From Marinobacter confluentis (lineage in GTDB: Bacteria > Pseudomonadota > Gammaproteobacteria > Pseudomonadales > Oleiphilaceae): a DNA stretch of 64,000 bases. Below are positions 55,219-63,197 of this stretch, in pieces. How positions within the stretch are numbered: the stretch's first letter is position 1; each line of letters opens with the position of its first letter. The notes under the pieces are model-generated. The model did not search any database and was not told where the DNA came from. It was given only the letters and a program-made list of their open reading frames with translations. The translations under genes were made by a program, and so were the position numbers. The DNA lies in contig NZ_SRPF01000003.1 in the NCBI RefSeq assembly GCF_004785685.1, positions 62,001 through 126,000 of the forward strand, written 5' to 3'.

Positions 55219-55796
55219 ATCACGTCGCCGAATTGCGAACCAGCACCAGGCCTTTGCATCAGAAGCTTGAAGATACACAGTGCGCGTTGGCCATTATGAA
55301 TCCCTTGCTGCAACCGGCTGAGTACCTTGAACTACTGAAATGGTGGCACCGGCACTGGAAGGTTCTGGAACACCTGGAACGTCGGTTACGGCCCGATCAT
55401 GCGGATACCCTGCTGATACCGCAGCGCCGGTCGGCAAAGGCCGAGGCCGATATTCAGGCACTGGCCGGTTTATTGAACCTGCCGCCTGACGACAATGATT
55501 ACGATTCCTGGCCGGAACCCGATATTCCCGGGGCCAGCGGCAGCTGGGAGGGGCTGGCTTACGTGATGAAAGGTTCGGAGCTGGGCAGCAAGATGATCAA
55601 AAAACAGCTTCAAACAAGTCTTATCGGGACGCCTGCGATCAATCACCTCGGTTTCTTTGACAGTGCGCCGGATCAGCCAGCCTGGCCAGTCGTCATACAC
55701 CGCCTCGAAGAACTTTTAGAACAACCGCTAACCCGAATGCAATGCATCGCTAGTGCAAACAGGATTTTCGAGTGGCTCATCAGGAGTGCCTTATGA
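55212..55796 (+). CDS. Bacterial heme oxygenase (BphO-like)
   Basis: Cleaves heme to biliverdin, the phytochrome chromophore. 194 residues from the ATG at 55212. The proximal His is in STRPLHQKLE at residue 16, and the distal-helix glycines lie in YVMKGSELGSKMIKKQL near 115-130. The start lies inside the end of the phytochrome gene (seven-base overlap), a direct coupling of pigment supply to apoprotein. The stop overlaps the alcohol dehydrogenase start (ATGA). Confidence 0.9.
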   Translation: MLNHVAELRTSTRPLHQKLEDTQCALAIMNPLLQPAEYLELLKWWHRHWKVLEHLERRLRPDHADTLLIPQRRSAKAEADIQALAGLLNLPPDDNDYDSWPEPDIPGASGSWEGLAYVMKGSELGSKMIKKQLQTSLIGTPAINHLGFFDSAPDQPAWPVVIHRLEELLEQPLTRMQCIASANRIFEWLIRSAL

Positions 55797-56929
55797 AAGT
55801 TATGGCCGCCGTTCTTCAGAACAGAGACAGCGCCCGCCCCTACCATGAAACCCGGCCGCTGGTAATTGAAGAGCTGGAACTGGATGGGCCCGGCAATCAC
55901 GAGGTGCTGGTTGAAATCAAAGCCGCGGGCTTGTGTCACTCTGACCTCTCGGTCATTGATGGCAACCGGCCGCGGCCTTTGCCCATGGCGCTGGGGCACG
56001 AAGCAGCGGGGATCGTGAAGACCGTTGGAGCTGGGGTGACGGACCTGGCGCCCGGCGACCATGTGGTCACCGTCTTTGTGCCAAGTTGCGGCCATTGCGG
56101 CCCCTGCGCCGAGGGCAGGCCCGCGTTATGTGAACCGGCCGCCGTGGCCAACAACGCCGGCACCCTGATTGACGGCGGCCATCGCCTGCATCGTGCTGAC
56201 GGCACCCCCATTAACCATCACCTTGGGGTGTCCGCCTTTGCCGACCACGCCGTGGTTTCCCGGAACTCGCTGGTCAAGGTGGATAGATCCCTGCCGTTCC
56301 AACACGCCGCATTATTCGGCTGTGCGGTGCTGACAGGGGTTGGCGCTGCGATCAATTCGGCCGACATCCGGCCAGGGCAGACAGTGGCCGTCATTGGCCT
56401 GGGCGGCGTTGGGCTGAACAGCGTTCTCGGCGCCCTGGTTGCCGGGGCGGGCCAGGTCATAGCCGTGGACCTGGACGACGACAAGCTGGCCATGGCGAAA
56501 TCCCTCGGCGCGAGCGAGGGCTTCAACCCTTCTGATCCGGAGTGCCGGGACAAGATCAAGGCGCTGACCAGCGGCGGTGTGGATTGCGCCATTGAAATGG
56601 CAGGCTCGGAAAAGGCGCTGGAACTGGCTTACCAGATCACCCGACGCGGTGGCATCACCGTGACCGGCGGGCTGGCGCACCCGGACCGCAAAGTATCGAT
56701 CCAGCAGGTCAGCCTGGTGGCCGAGGAACGCACACTGAAAGGCAGCTACGTGGGCAGCTGTGTACCCGTGCGGGACGTCGCCCGCTACGTCAGCCTGTTC
56801 CGTCAGGGCCGGTTGCCCGTGGACAGGCTGCTGAGCGACACCCTGACGCTTGACCAGATCAACGAAGGCTTCGAGCGCCTGGCTGCCGGCAAAGCCATTC
56901 GCCAGGTCATTCTTTTCGACACAAACTGA
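55793..56929 (+). CDS. Zinc-dependent alcohol dehydrogenase (MDR family)
   Basis: 378-residue NAD-dependent medium-chain dehydrogenase. The start is the ATG at 55793 with AGGAG upstream. The catalytic zinc site is seen in AAGLCHSDLSVIDG and LGHEAAGIV, the structural zinc lobe in CGHCGPCAEGRPALC, and the cofactor motif in VIGLGGVGLNSVLGALVAGA with VDLDDDK. It resembles the class III-like enzymes acting on long-chain or aromatic alcohols, but the substrate is not known. Coupled to the heme oxygenase gene by four bases, possibly only for transcription. Confidence 0.92.
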   Translation: MKVMAAVLQNRDSARPYHETRPLVIEELELDGPGNHEVLVEIKAAGLCHSDLSVIDGNRPRPLPMALGHEAAGIVKTVGAGVTDLAPGDHVVTVFVPSCGHCGPCAEGRPALCEPAAVANNAGTLIDGGHRLHRADGTPINHHLGVSAFADHAVVSRNSLVKVDRSLPFQHAALFGCAVLTGVGAAINSADIRPGQTVAVIGLGGVGLNSVLGALVAGAGQVIAVDLDDDKLAMAKSLGASEGFNPSDPECRDKIKALTSGGVDCAIEMAGSEKALELAYQITRRGGITVTGGLAHPDRKVSIQQVSLVAEERTLKGSYVGSCVPVRDVARYVSLFRQGRLPVDRLLSDTLTLDQINEGFERLAAGKAIRQVILFDTN

Positions 56930-56944
56930 CCGCGGTTCTGACCC

Positions 56945-57370
56945 ATGGATCGATCCCACTACCCCGTGTTCTATCCCATCATCACCCGCTGGATGGACAA
57001 CGATATTTACGGCCACGTAAACAACGTGACCTACTATTCCTATTTCGATTCCGTCATCAACCGTTATCTGATCGACGAGGGCGGTCTGGATATCCATAAC
57101 GCACCGGTGGTCGGTTTCATGGTCAGTTCCAGCTGCCAGTTCAGAAAGCCGGTAGCCTACCCGGAAGCCCTGCAAGCTGGCCTGCGCGTGCTCAAAACCG
57201 GGAACAAGTCTGTCACCTATGAAGCCGCGATTTTCAGGGACGGAGACACCGACGCCGCTGCCGTGGGAGAAATGGTGCACGTATTCGTGGATCGCGCCAG
57301 CAACCGTTCGACCCCGATTCCGGCCAACATTCGCAAGGCTCTTGAGCGAATCAGCACTGACGGCCAATAA
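56945..57370 (+). CDS. Acyl-CoA thioesterase (4HBT hotdog family)
   Basis: 141-residue hotdog-fold protein. The motif TRWMDNDIYGHVNNVTYYSYF is the 4HBT active-site helix region with the catalytic Asp, and VSSSCQFRKPVAYPEAL continues the fold. Hydrolyses an acyl-CoA; the chain length is unknown. It follows the alcohol dehydrogenase by 15 bases and could work on the acid side of the same pathway. Confidence 0.9.
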   Translation: MDRSHYPVFYPIITRWMDNDIYGHVNNVTYYSYFDSVINRYLIDEGGLDIHNAPVVGFMVSSSCQFRKPVAYPEALQAGLRVLKTGNKSVTYEAAIFRDGDTDAAAVGEMVHVFVDRASNRSTPIPANIRKALERISTDGQ

Positions 57371-57432
57371 CTGTACATCTATACAGTTTTGTCGTATGTT
57401 TCCTGGTAACAGCCACTCACCGACGTCACCGG

Positions 57433-58203
57433 ATGAGACCCATGAGACCAGAAACCCAGCCGGCGAACTTTGCCAGCATCAGGCGGCGCTTTGAATTTCG
57501 CAGCATCGAAATCGGGCGATGGGTGTCAGAACCCGAGAAAGACCGGGCGGCCATCCGTTTCCAGCAGGCACTGAACGACCTGATGGACGTTCTGGGCGGC
57601 CCGGAGCATCTGATCTCACTGCGCCACACCCTGGGGCTGCAGTACGGCATCGGCGGCCGCCCCGGTGTGGCGGCACACTACATTCCGACCACACGGCAAC
57701 TGGCGCTGGCGAAAAATGCCGGGGCCGGCAGCCTGGCCCATGAATGGTTTCACGCCTTCGACCATTACATGGGCAGCCGACTGTTCCAGAAACCTGAAAA
57801 GGGGTTGTTTGCCTCAAAAGGCTGGCTGGAAAGCATCCCGCTGAAACCCCACCCGCTCAATGGCCTGCTGGCTGACTGTTTCAAAGCAGTGATGCTGAAC
57901 GAAAACGGCACCGAACCCAGCGAGCTGTTCCAGCACTCTCGCAAGGCTGACCAGGCCATGGGCGTGCTTTACTACGCGAAACCGGAAGAAATGTGCGCCA
58001 GAGCATTTGAAGCTTTTATCGAAGATGCCCGGCCCATGAGCAGCTTTCTGGTGCGCGGCAGCCGCCATTCCGACGAAGCCAAAGCCGGGCTCTATCCCCA
58101 GGGGCAGCAGCGATCCGGAATCAACACGGCGTTTCAACGCTATTTTCAGGCGCTGGGCAGGGCGCTTTACCGGGAATTAGCCAGCGCCACCATGTCCTCG
58201 TAA
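57433..58203 (+). CDS. Zincin-like protein (CLCA_X / LPD1-like), function unknown
   Basis: 256-residue soluble protein. The notable motif is SLAHEWFHAFDHYMGSRL near residue 99, an HExxH-like zinc site (H-E-W-F-H) with further acidic residues downstream (AFEAFIED). The remainder matches what databases call CLCA_X family or LPD1 domain, as I recall. Start at 57433 or nine bases later at 57442. The 3' end overlaps the convergent Rossmann gene by 37 bases. Activity as a peptidase is plausible but unproved. Confidence 0.65.
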   Translation: MRPMRPETQPANFASIRRRFEFRSIEIGRWVSEPEKDRAAIRFQQALNDLMDVLGGPEHLISLRHTLGLQYGIGGRPGVAAHYIPTTRQLALAKNAGAGSLAHEWFHAFDHYMGSRLFQKPEKGLFASKGWLESIPLKPHPLNGLLADCFKAVMLNENGTEPSELFQHSRKADQAMGVLYYAKPEEMCARAFEAFIEDARPMSSFLVRGSRHSDEAKAGLYPQGQQRSGINTAFQRYFQALGRALYRELASATMSS

Positions 58204-58844
58204 CGCCGGTAGTGAACGCCGGCCATGGCTTCTCGGTTTTCCGACAGCTTTAACGCTTCATTGGCCATTGCACAGGCAACGGTAGCCGCTTCAATCCCCC
58301 GATACTGCCTGAGTGGCCCGTGGAGCAACGCATTGATAGCGGGCATGGCTTTTATGCCCAGAGCCTCGGCTTTGCGGTGCTCTGAACGCTCGCCCAGCAA
58401 CAGGCCAGGTTGATAGATCGAGAGGCAGGGATAGCCCAGCCCTTTCAGATCATGCTCCAGCTCGCCTTTTATCCGGTTGTAGAACACGGGCGATGACGGC
58501 GATGCGCCGACGGCCGACATCAGAATAAACGCCCAGGCGCCCTGCTGACGCCCGATTTCGGCTGCTTTGATGGCGTAGCCATAATCCACTTCCCGGAACC
58601 TTCTGCGGGAACCGGCTTTCTTTATGGTTGTGCCAAGGCAACAGATGATGACATCCACAGCGAACAGATCGGACTGATCCTCCAGATGCGCGAAATCCAC
58701 GGCGGCGGGCTTGAGTTTATAGTGTTCAATCGTCAGCGCCCGTCGGGTCGGCGCCACCACCTGTGAAACCTCATCCATGGCCAGCAGATTCTCCAGCACC
58801 ATCCCCCCGGTCAGGCCTGTTGCACCCAGAAGCAAAACCTTCAT
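58167..58844 (-). CDS. NAD(P)-binding Rossmann-fold protein (HTATIP2-like)
   Basis: 225-residue short-chain-like oxidoreductase or NmrA-type protein. It begins MKVLLLGATGLTGGMVLENLL (GxxGxxG cofactor loop), then VVAPTRRAL, VIICCLGTTIKKAGS and FILMSAVGAS. No YxxxK of classical SDRs stands out. The function is unknown. Its start overlaps the Nmad3-like stop by four bases. Confidence 0.85.
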   Translation of the reverse strand: MKVLLLGATGLTGGMVLENLLAMDEVSQVVAPTRRALTIEHYKLKPAAVDFAHLEDQSDLFAVDVIICCLGTTIKKAGSRRRFREVDYGYAIKAAEIGRQQGAWAFILMSAVGASPSSPVFYNRIKGELEHDLKGLGYPCLSIYQPGLLLGERSEHRKAEALGIKAMPAINALLHGPLRQYRGIEAATVACAMANEALKLSENREAMAGVHYRRYEDMVALANSR

Positions 58845-59698
58845 GCACTCACTCCTTTCAGAAGAGAATTGACCCAGTCCATCGCGGCCGGCCGATGAGC
58901 AACTTCAAGCACAAATTCCTGCCCCCGGGCAGCGCTTTTCAGATAACAGCCGGAATCCGACATAGACCACCGCTCCATCTTCTGATGATAGGTCATCGCC
59001 GTCTCCTCCGAAGCCGGATAGAAGAATTCAGGCAAACGCCACTGTGTTGTCATTCGGGCATCCGGCGCAGTCAACCTGTGTCGATCTGTCATCTCCGGGA
59101 AGACTCCGGCACCGGCGTAGCCGGTGTCCTGTCCCTGAAGGATCAGGTTCTTTGCAGCTACGTAGAGTGTGTTCCGCTGATCCGGCTCCCCATGGAAATG
59201 TGGATGATCGGAAGCCCATGGCAGCTGTCCCGGCGCCAGTTCATCAATGGTATGGACATGGCCAATCTGGAGCCAGCCCCAAAGCCCGTGGAACGCCTTT
59301 GAATCAGGCCGGAAACGCCAGCGGCCCTGGCTTTTCAGAACCCGCCGGAAAAGGCCGAAGAACAGAAACAGGTCCCCGGCCCCCACTCCCTGTCGGGCCA
59401 GATGGCTCTGGGCACTGCCGCTCTGGCCCAGGCAGGGCGTCCATCCCTGGGTTCGAGGTTTCACATGCGGGATCAGATCCGGGTCAAGGTGTGCTTTTCG
59501 ATTTCCGGCCCGACGGTCGCCGGTCAGATTCCGCACCAGTGCGCCCACATTCGCGTCCCGATACTGGATATCGCGGTAGGCAACGCGTGAACGCGGATCG
59601 GGTATCGGGAGCGCGTAGAAGCTGCCGTCCGGAAATACCGGGCTTGGGCAGCCACCGGCGGAAGAATCGAAGCCTTTGCGGCTGAGAATCAGCTTCAA
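58841..59698 (-). CDS. Nmad3-like putative nucleotide-modification protein
   Basis: 285 residues from a TTG at 59698, chosen because AGGAG lies eight bases before it and because the family N-terminus KLILSRKGFDSSAGGCPSP begins exactly there; the longer open frame upstream is non-homologous. The match to 'nucleotide modification associated domain 3' is from memory of that opening and of FPDGSFYALPIPDP. Such domains were described from phage and DNA-modification contexts. Here it lies between cheV and a Rossmann gene with no phage genes in sight. The C-terminal EFVLEVAHRP segment is ordinary. Confidence 0.65.
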   Translation of the reverse strand: MKLILSRKGFDSSAGGCPSPVFPDGSFYALPIPDPRSRVAYRDIQYRDANVGALVRNLTGDRRAGNRKAHLDPDLIPHVKPRTQGWTPCLGQSGSAQSHLARQGVGAGDLFLFFGLFRRVLKSQGRWRFRPDSKAFHGLWGWLQIGHVHTIDELAPGQLPWASDHPHFHGEPDQRNTLYVAAKNLILQGQDTGYAGAGVFPEMTDRHRLTAPDARMTTQWRLPEFFYPASEETAMTYHQKMERWSMSDSGCYLKSAARGQEFVLEVAHRPAAMDWVNSLLKGVSA

Positions 59699-59714
59699 GG
59701 GTAAGGCTCCTGAA

Positions 59715-60599
59715 CTAGCGCTTTTCCGCACCCCGGAGGATGGCATGCATCAGTTCTTCGGCATCAAACTTGGTCAACGCCTCGTCGGCGCCGACCTGAG
59801 TGGCGTAGCTCACGCTCATCTCACTGTTCAGTGACGTGTGGAGAATAATATAGGGTTGCTTCAGCGAGTTGTGATCACGGACATTGAACGTCAGCTCATA
59901 GCCGTCCAGCCCCGGCATTTCGATATCGCTGACCAGGATATCAACGGGCCTGCCATCGCCATCCGCCTTCAACAGCCGATCCAGTGCATCCTGCCCATTG
60001 GTGGTGACCGAGTAGGACACGTTCTTGCTGTCCAGCGCGTCGGACAGCTGCTTGCGAGCTACCTGTGAATCGTCTACCAGCAGAATGTTCAGTCCTTTGA
60101 GAATTTCCCGCTGGACGTCAGTCAACACCACCTCGGACGGGTTGATCGATTCCGGATACACCCTTGCCAACAAAAGCTCAACGTCCAGAAGCTGGATGAT
60201 CTCGTTGTCCAGATGAAGCAGCCCGGTGATGAAGGCACGATCCCCAAGGCTTTTTGGCGGCGGCATCACATCTTTCCACTGGGTCTCGATAATCTTGCGG
60301 ACATTGCGAACCAGAAAACCGATTTCCTGACGCTGAACGTCGGTCACGATAATCGAAGCCGTCTTCCGGTCTTCCTGACTCATGGCGGGGTATCCCACGG
60401 CATAGGCCATATCGATGACCGGAACCGTCGAGCCCCGGAAATTCATTGCGCCAACCACCGCCCCATGGCTTTTCGGCAGCCGGGACAGCGGCGTATAGGG
60501 CATGATCTCCCGGATTTTCAGGGTGCCCAGACCGAACAACCGCTGATCGTTCAGATAAAAAAGCAGCAATTTCTGGGGATGGGATTTGCCCTCGGCCAT
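59715..60599 (-). CDS. cheV: Chemotaxis coupling protein CheV
   Basis: 294-residue hybrid of a CheW-like domain (residues 5-160, with LFYLNDQRLFGLGTLKIREIM and GAMNFRGSTVPVIDMA) and a CheY-type receiver (about 170-290, phosphoacceptor in VDILVSDIEMPGLDG and Lys in LTKFDAEEL). CheV couples chemoreceptors to CheA and is tuned by phosphorylation. It is the first gene of a likely three-gene operon with Nmad3-like and Rossmann genes. Confidence 0.93.
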   Translation of the reverse strand: MAEGKSHPQKLLLFYLNDQRLFGLGTLKIREIMPYTPLSRLPKSHGAVVGAMNFRGSTVPVIDMAYAVGYPAMSQEDRKTASIIVTDVQRQEIGFLVRNVRKIIETQWKDVMPPPKSLGDRAFITGLLHLDNEIIQLLDVELLLARVYPESINPSEVVLTDVQREILKGLNILLVDDSQVARKQLSDALDSKNVSYSVTTNGQDALDRLLKADGDGRPVDILVSDIEMPGLDGYELTFNVRDHNSLKQPYIILHTSLNSEMSVSYATQVGADEALTKFDAEELMHAILRGAEKR

Positions 60600-60710
60600 C
60601 TGGAACCTTCCTGTTAAAAAGTCATCACATACTATAGCAGTATCAATTTTTGAATCCGGCCACCTGCAGATTGCGTAAATCTTGTACAGAACATTCTCGG
60701 AGACCGGGCC

Positions 60711-61133
60711 ATGAAATCGCTCACTTTGACCACATCTATCTTAGCGGCTGTAATCGCCCTGGCTTTAATGGCAATGCCCGCGACCGCCGACGAAACCGAT
60801 GACGCCATACAGAACATCATTCTGTCCCAGATTGAAGCCTTCGCCAACGACGACAAAGACGCCGCATGGTCTTTCGCGTCTGACGGAATCAAGCGCCAAT
60901 CCGGCTCCGTCGATACGTTCTATAACATGGTAAGACTGTCCTATGGGCCGGTTTATCAGGCGACCTCCCTCGAATTCAGGGAGCGCATTCCCCACCCCGG
61001 ATTCCAGATACAGGTCGTCCGCCTGGTTGGCCCGGAAGGCAAGCGCTGGCGAGCAGCCTACCGCATGGTCAAGAATGATGACCAGTGGCGCATTGGCGGC
61101 GTAGCGCTCAGAGAAGCTCCCGGAACCATTTGA
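60711..61133 (+). CDS. Secreted DUF4864 protein
   Basis: 140 residues with a signal peptide (LAAVIALALMAMPATADE). The mature domain has the cystatin/NTF2-like pattern of DUF4864: QNIILSQIEAFANDDKDAAWSFASDGIKRQSGS then VRLVGPEGKRWRAAYRMVKNDDQWRIGGV. No enzyme motif; the role is unknown. It stands alone with its own short upstream region. Confidence 0.85.
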   Translation: MKSLTLTTSILAAVIALALMAMPATADETDDAIQNIILSQIEAFANDDKDAAWSFASDGIKRQSGSVDTFYNMVRLSYGPVYQATSLEFRERIPHPGFQIQVVRLVGPEGKRWRAAYRMVKNDDQWRIGGVALREAPGTI

Positions 61134-61183
61134 TTTGAGGCATTCATAGCAAGCCAAACAGTCACCCTGGTTTGGCGCATATC

Positions 61184-61199
61184 TTTACGTTTACGTAAA
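61184..61199. promoter_or_regulatory. LiuR-type operator upstream of the liu operon
   Basis: TTTACGT-TT-ACGTAAA: seven-base arms matching perfectly around two bases, 49 bases before the MerR gene start. It is placed within an AT-rich promoter with TTTACG as a possible -35, the usual site for MerR-type regulators that twist a long spacer. Autoregulation by the adjacent LiuR is inferred. Confidence 0.7.
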
Positions 61200-61247
61200 C
61201 TTTAACTAAGCTATCCGGAAATACCTAGATTCTGACCGGGTCTCATC

Positions 61248-61664
61248 ATGTCCGAGAAAAAGCAGTTCAGCATCAGCGAACTGGCCAGAGAGTTCGATGT
61301 CACCACCCGAAGCATCCGCTTCTATGAAGACGAAGGCCTGCTGCACCCCAGCCGCCAGGGCCAGACCCGAATCTTCAGCAGCAAGGACCGGGCGCGGCTG
61401 AAACTTATCCTGCGCGGTAAACGCATGGGCTTCTCCCTGGCGGAAACCCGGGAACTGTTCGACCTGTGGGACGAAACCCTGACCGGCAGCGAGAAACAGC
61501 TGCTGAAAACCCTGGAAGTGGTGGAGCATCGCCGCGCCCAGCTGGCCCAGCAGAAGAACGACATAGCGATGATGGAAATGGAACTGGACGCCCACGAAAA
61601 CCGCTGCCGCGACGCCCTGGAAGACATCCGCCAGCGCAAACAGCCCCAGCAAAGAACCGCCTGA
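61248..61664 (+). CDS. liuR: MerR-family regulator of branched-chain amino acid degradation (LiuR)
   Basis: 138-residue MerR protein. The winged helix is QFSISELAREFDVTTRSIRFYEDEGLLHPSRQGQTRIF at residues 6-43, followed by a long dimer helix. No metal-binding cysteines are seen, so the effector is an organic molecule. Upstream of liuA and liuB on the same strand, which is the standard LiuR setting in gammaproteobacteria. Confidence 0.88.
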   Translation: MSEKKQFSISELAREFDVTTRSIRFYEDEGLLHPSRQGQTRIFSSKDRARLKLILRGKRMGFSLAETRELFDLWDETLTGSEKQLLKTLEVVEHRRAQLAQQKNDIAMMEMELDAHENRCRDALEDIRQRKQPQQRTA

Positions 61665-61699
61665 ACCGACCTGGCAGACATTAATAGAAGGTAGTGACG

Positions 61700-62866
61700 A
61701 TGAAATCCCAGTACACAGAACTCAACTTCGGCCTCGGCGAAACCCTCGACAGCCTGCGGGAACAGATCAACCGCTTTGCAGAGGCTGAAATTGCTTCCCG
61801 CGCCGCCGACATCGACCAGTCCAACCAGTTCCCCATGGACCTGTGGCAGAAAATGGGCGACATGGGCCTGCTGGGCATCACCGTCAGCGAAGAATATGGT
61901 GGCGCTGGAATGGGCTACCTGGCCCACGTGATCGCCATGGAGGAAATCAGCCGCGCCTCTGCTTCAGTTGGCCTGAGCTACGGCGCCCATTCGAATCTGT
62001 GCGTAAACCAGATCTACCGCAACGGCACCGAAGAGCAGAAACGCAAATACCTGCCGAAACTGATCAGTGGCGAACACGTAGGCGCCCTGGCCATGTCCGA
62101 ACCGAACGCTGGGTCCGACGTTATCTCCATGAAGCTCAGCGCCAAAGACGGCGGCGATCACTACGTCCTCAACGGCACCAAAATGTGGATCACCAACGGC
62201 CCCGACGCCAGCACCTACGTGATCTACGCCAAGACCGACGTGCACGCCGGTTCCAAAGGCGTCACCGCCTTCATCGTGGAACGGGATTACCCGGGCTTCA
62301 GCCGCCACCAAAAGCTGGACAAACTCGGCATGCGCGGCTCCAACACCTGCGAGCTGGTGTTCGAAGACTGCAAGGTACCCAAAGAGAACGTCCTTGGTGG
62401 TGAAGGCAATGGCGCCAGGGTCCTGATGAGCGGCCTGGACTACGAGCGCCTGGTGCTGGCCGGCGGCCCGCTGGGCATCATGCAGGCCGCCATGGACGTG
62501 ACCGTGCCTTACATCCGCGAACGCAAGCAGTTCGGCCAGGCCATCGGCGAATTCGAGCTGGTACAGGGCAAAGTCGCTGACATGTACACCTGGATGAACA
62601 CCGCCAAGTCCTACGTTTACATGGTTGCCATGTCCGCCGACCGCGGCGAAACCACCCGTAAGGACGCCGCCGGGGCGATTCTGTACTCCGCCGAAATGGC
62701 CACCAAACTGGCGTTGGATGCTATCCAGTTGCTGGGCGGCAACGGCTACATCAACGAGTATCCTACTGGTCGCTTACTTCGTGATGCCAAGCTTTATGAG
62801 ATCGGCGCCGGTACTTCTGAGATTCGGCGGATGCTTATTGGTCGGGAGTTGTATTTGAACAATTAG
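61700..62866 (+). CDS. liuA: Isovaleryl-CoA dehydrogenase
   Basis: FAD enzyme that oxidises isovaleryl-CoA in leucine breakdown. 388 residues from the ATG at 61700 (GAAGG upstream; the GTG at 61694 is less likely). Motifs: [15 protein letters not shown] near residue 132, [10 protein letters not shown], the catalytic Glu in [15 protein letters not shown] near residue 250, and the terminal [14 protein letters not shown]. The C-terminal codons switch to T-rich usage just before the repeat-bearing gap. Confidence 0.94.
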   Translation: MKSQYTELNFGLGETLDSLREQINRFAEAEIASRAADIDQSNQFPMDLWQKMGDMGLLGITVSEEYGGAGMGYLAHVIAMEEISRASASVGLSYGAHSNLCVNQIYRNGTEEQKRKYLPKLISGEHVGALAMSEPNAGSDVISMKLSAKDGGDHYVLNGTKMWITNGPDASTYVIYAKTDVHAGSKGVTAFIVERDYPGFSRHQKLDKLGMRGSNTCELVFEDCKVPKENVLGGEGNGARVLMSGLDYERLVLAGGPLGIMQAAMDVTVPYIRERKQFGQAIGEFELVQGKVADMYTWMNTAKSYVYMVAMSADRGETTRKDAAGAILYSAEMATKLALDAIQLLGGNGYINEYPTGRLLRDAKLYEIGAGTSEIRRMLIGRELYLNN

Positions 62867-62880
62867 GCATTGGGGGGAGG

Positions 62881-62988
62881 CGGACGATGTGATGGGCTTC
62901 CCAGGAACCGCTACAAGCACATCCATGTGCGCTTGGCGTAGGCCATCCATGGCCTACGACATTCCTGGAAAGACCATCACACCGTCCG
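62881..62988 (+). repeat. Cloverleaf-like structured repeat, copy A
   Basis: About 108 bases. The outer stem pairs CGGACGATGTGATGG (62881 on) and CCAGGAA with TTCCTGG and CCATCACACCGTCCG; 27 positions, three mismatches or G-T pairs. Inside are two hairpins: CAAGCACAT/ATGTGCGCTTG (62914-62935, two-base bulge) and a perfect ten-pair CGTAGGCCAT/ATGGCCTACG (62937-62958). The fold is a three-way junction. Confidence 0.75.
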
Positions 62989-63054
62989 CTTCGAGCAACG
63001 TGCCTTCATTCCGTCAAACAGAAGCACGGGGCGGGCCGGCACAAAGATTGACGA

Positions 63055-63164
63055 GGGGATGTTGGAAGGGTTTGTTCAGGAATGTCTTCGGCCAAGGATG
63101 GCCGAAGACAAGCGCACATGGATGTGCTCGTAGCGTTTCCTGAACAAACCCTTCCAACAGCCCC
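63055..63164 (-). repeat. Cloverleaf-like structured repeat, copy B (inverted)
   Basis: About 110 bases. The outer stem GTTGGAAGGGTTTGTTCAGG (63061 on) pairs perfectly over 22 bases with 63137-63158 and extends to GGGG/CCCC with one mismatch. Inside are an 11-pair hairpin GTCTTCGGCCA/TGGCCGAAGAC (63084-63109) and the hairpin CAAGCGCACAT/ATGTGCTCG. Its reverse complement shares the core CGCTAC(A/G)AGCACATCC and ATGTGCGCTTG with copy A, while the stems differ in sequence but still pair. Confidence 0.75.
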
Positions 63165-63197
63165 GACACTCCAAAATCCAGAGCAGCGGACTCAAAA

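Larger units (their letters stand above)
62867..63197. other. liuA-liuB intergenic region with two structured repeats
   Basis: 331 bases without a gene, almost all of it taken up by two self-complementary elements in opposite orientation (listed separately). The 66-base spacer between them (62989-63054) shows nothing recognisable. Confidence 0.8.
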
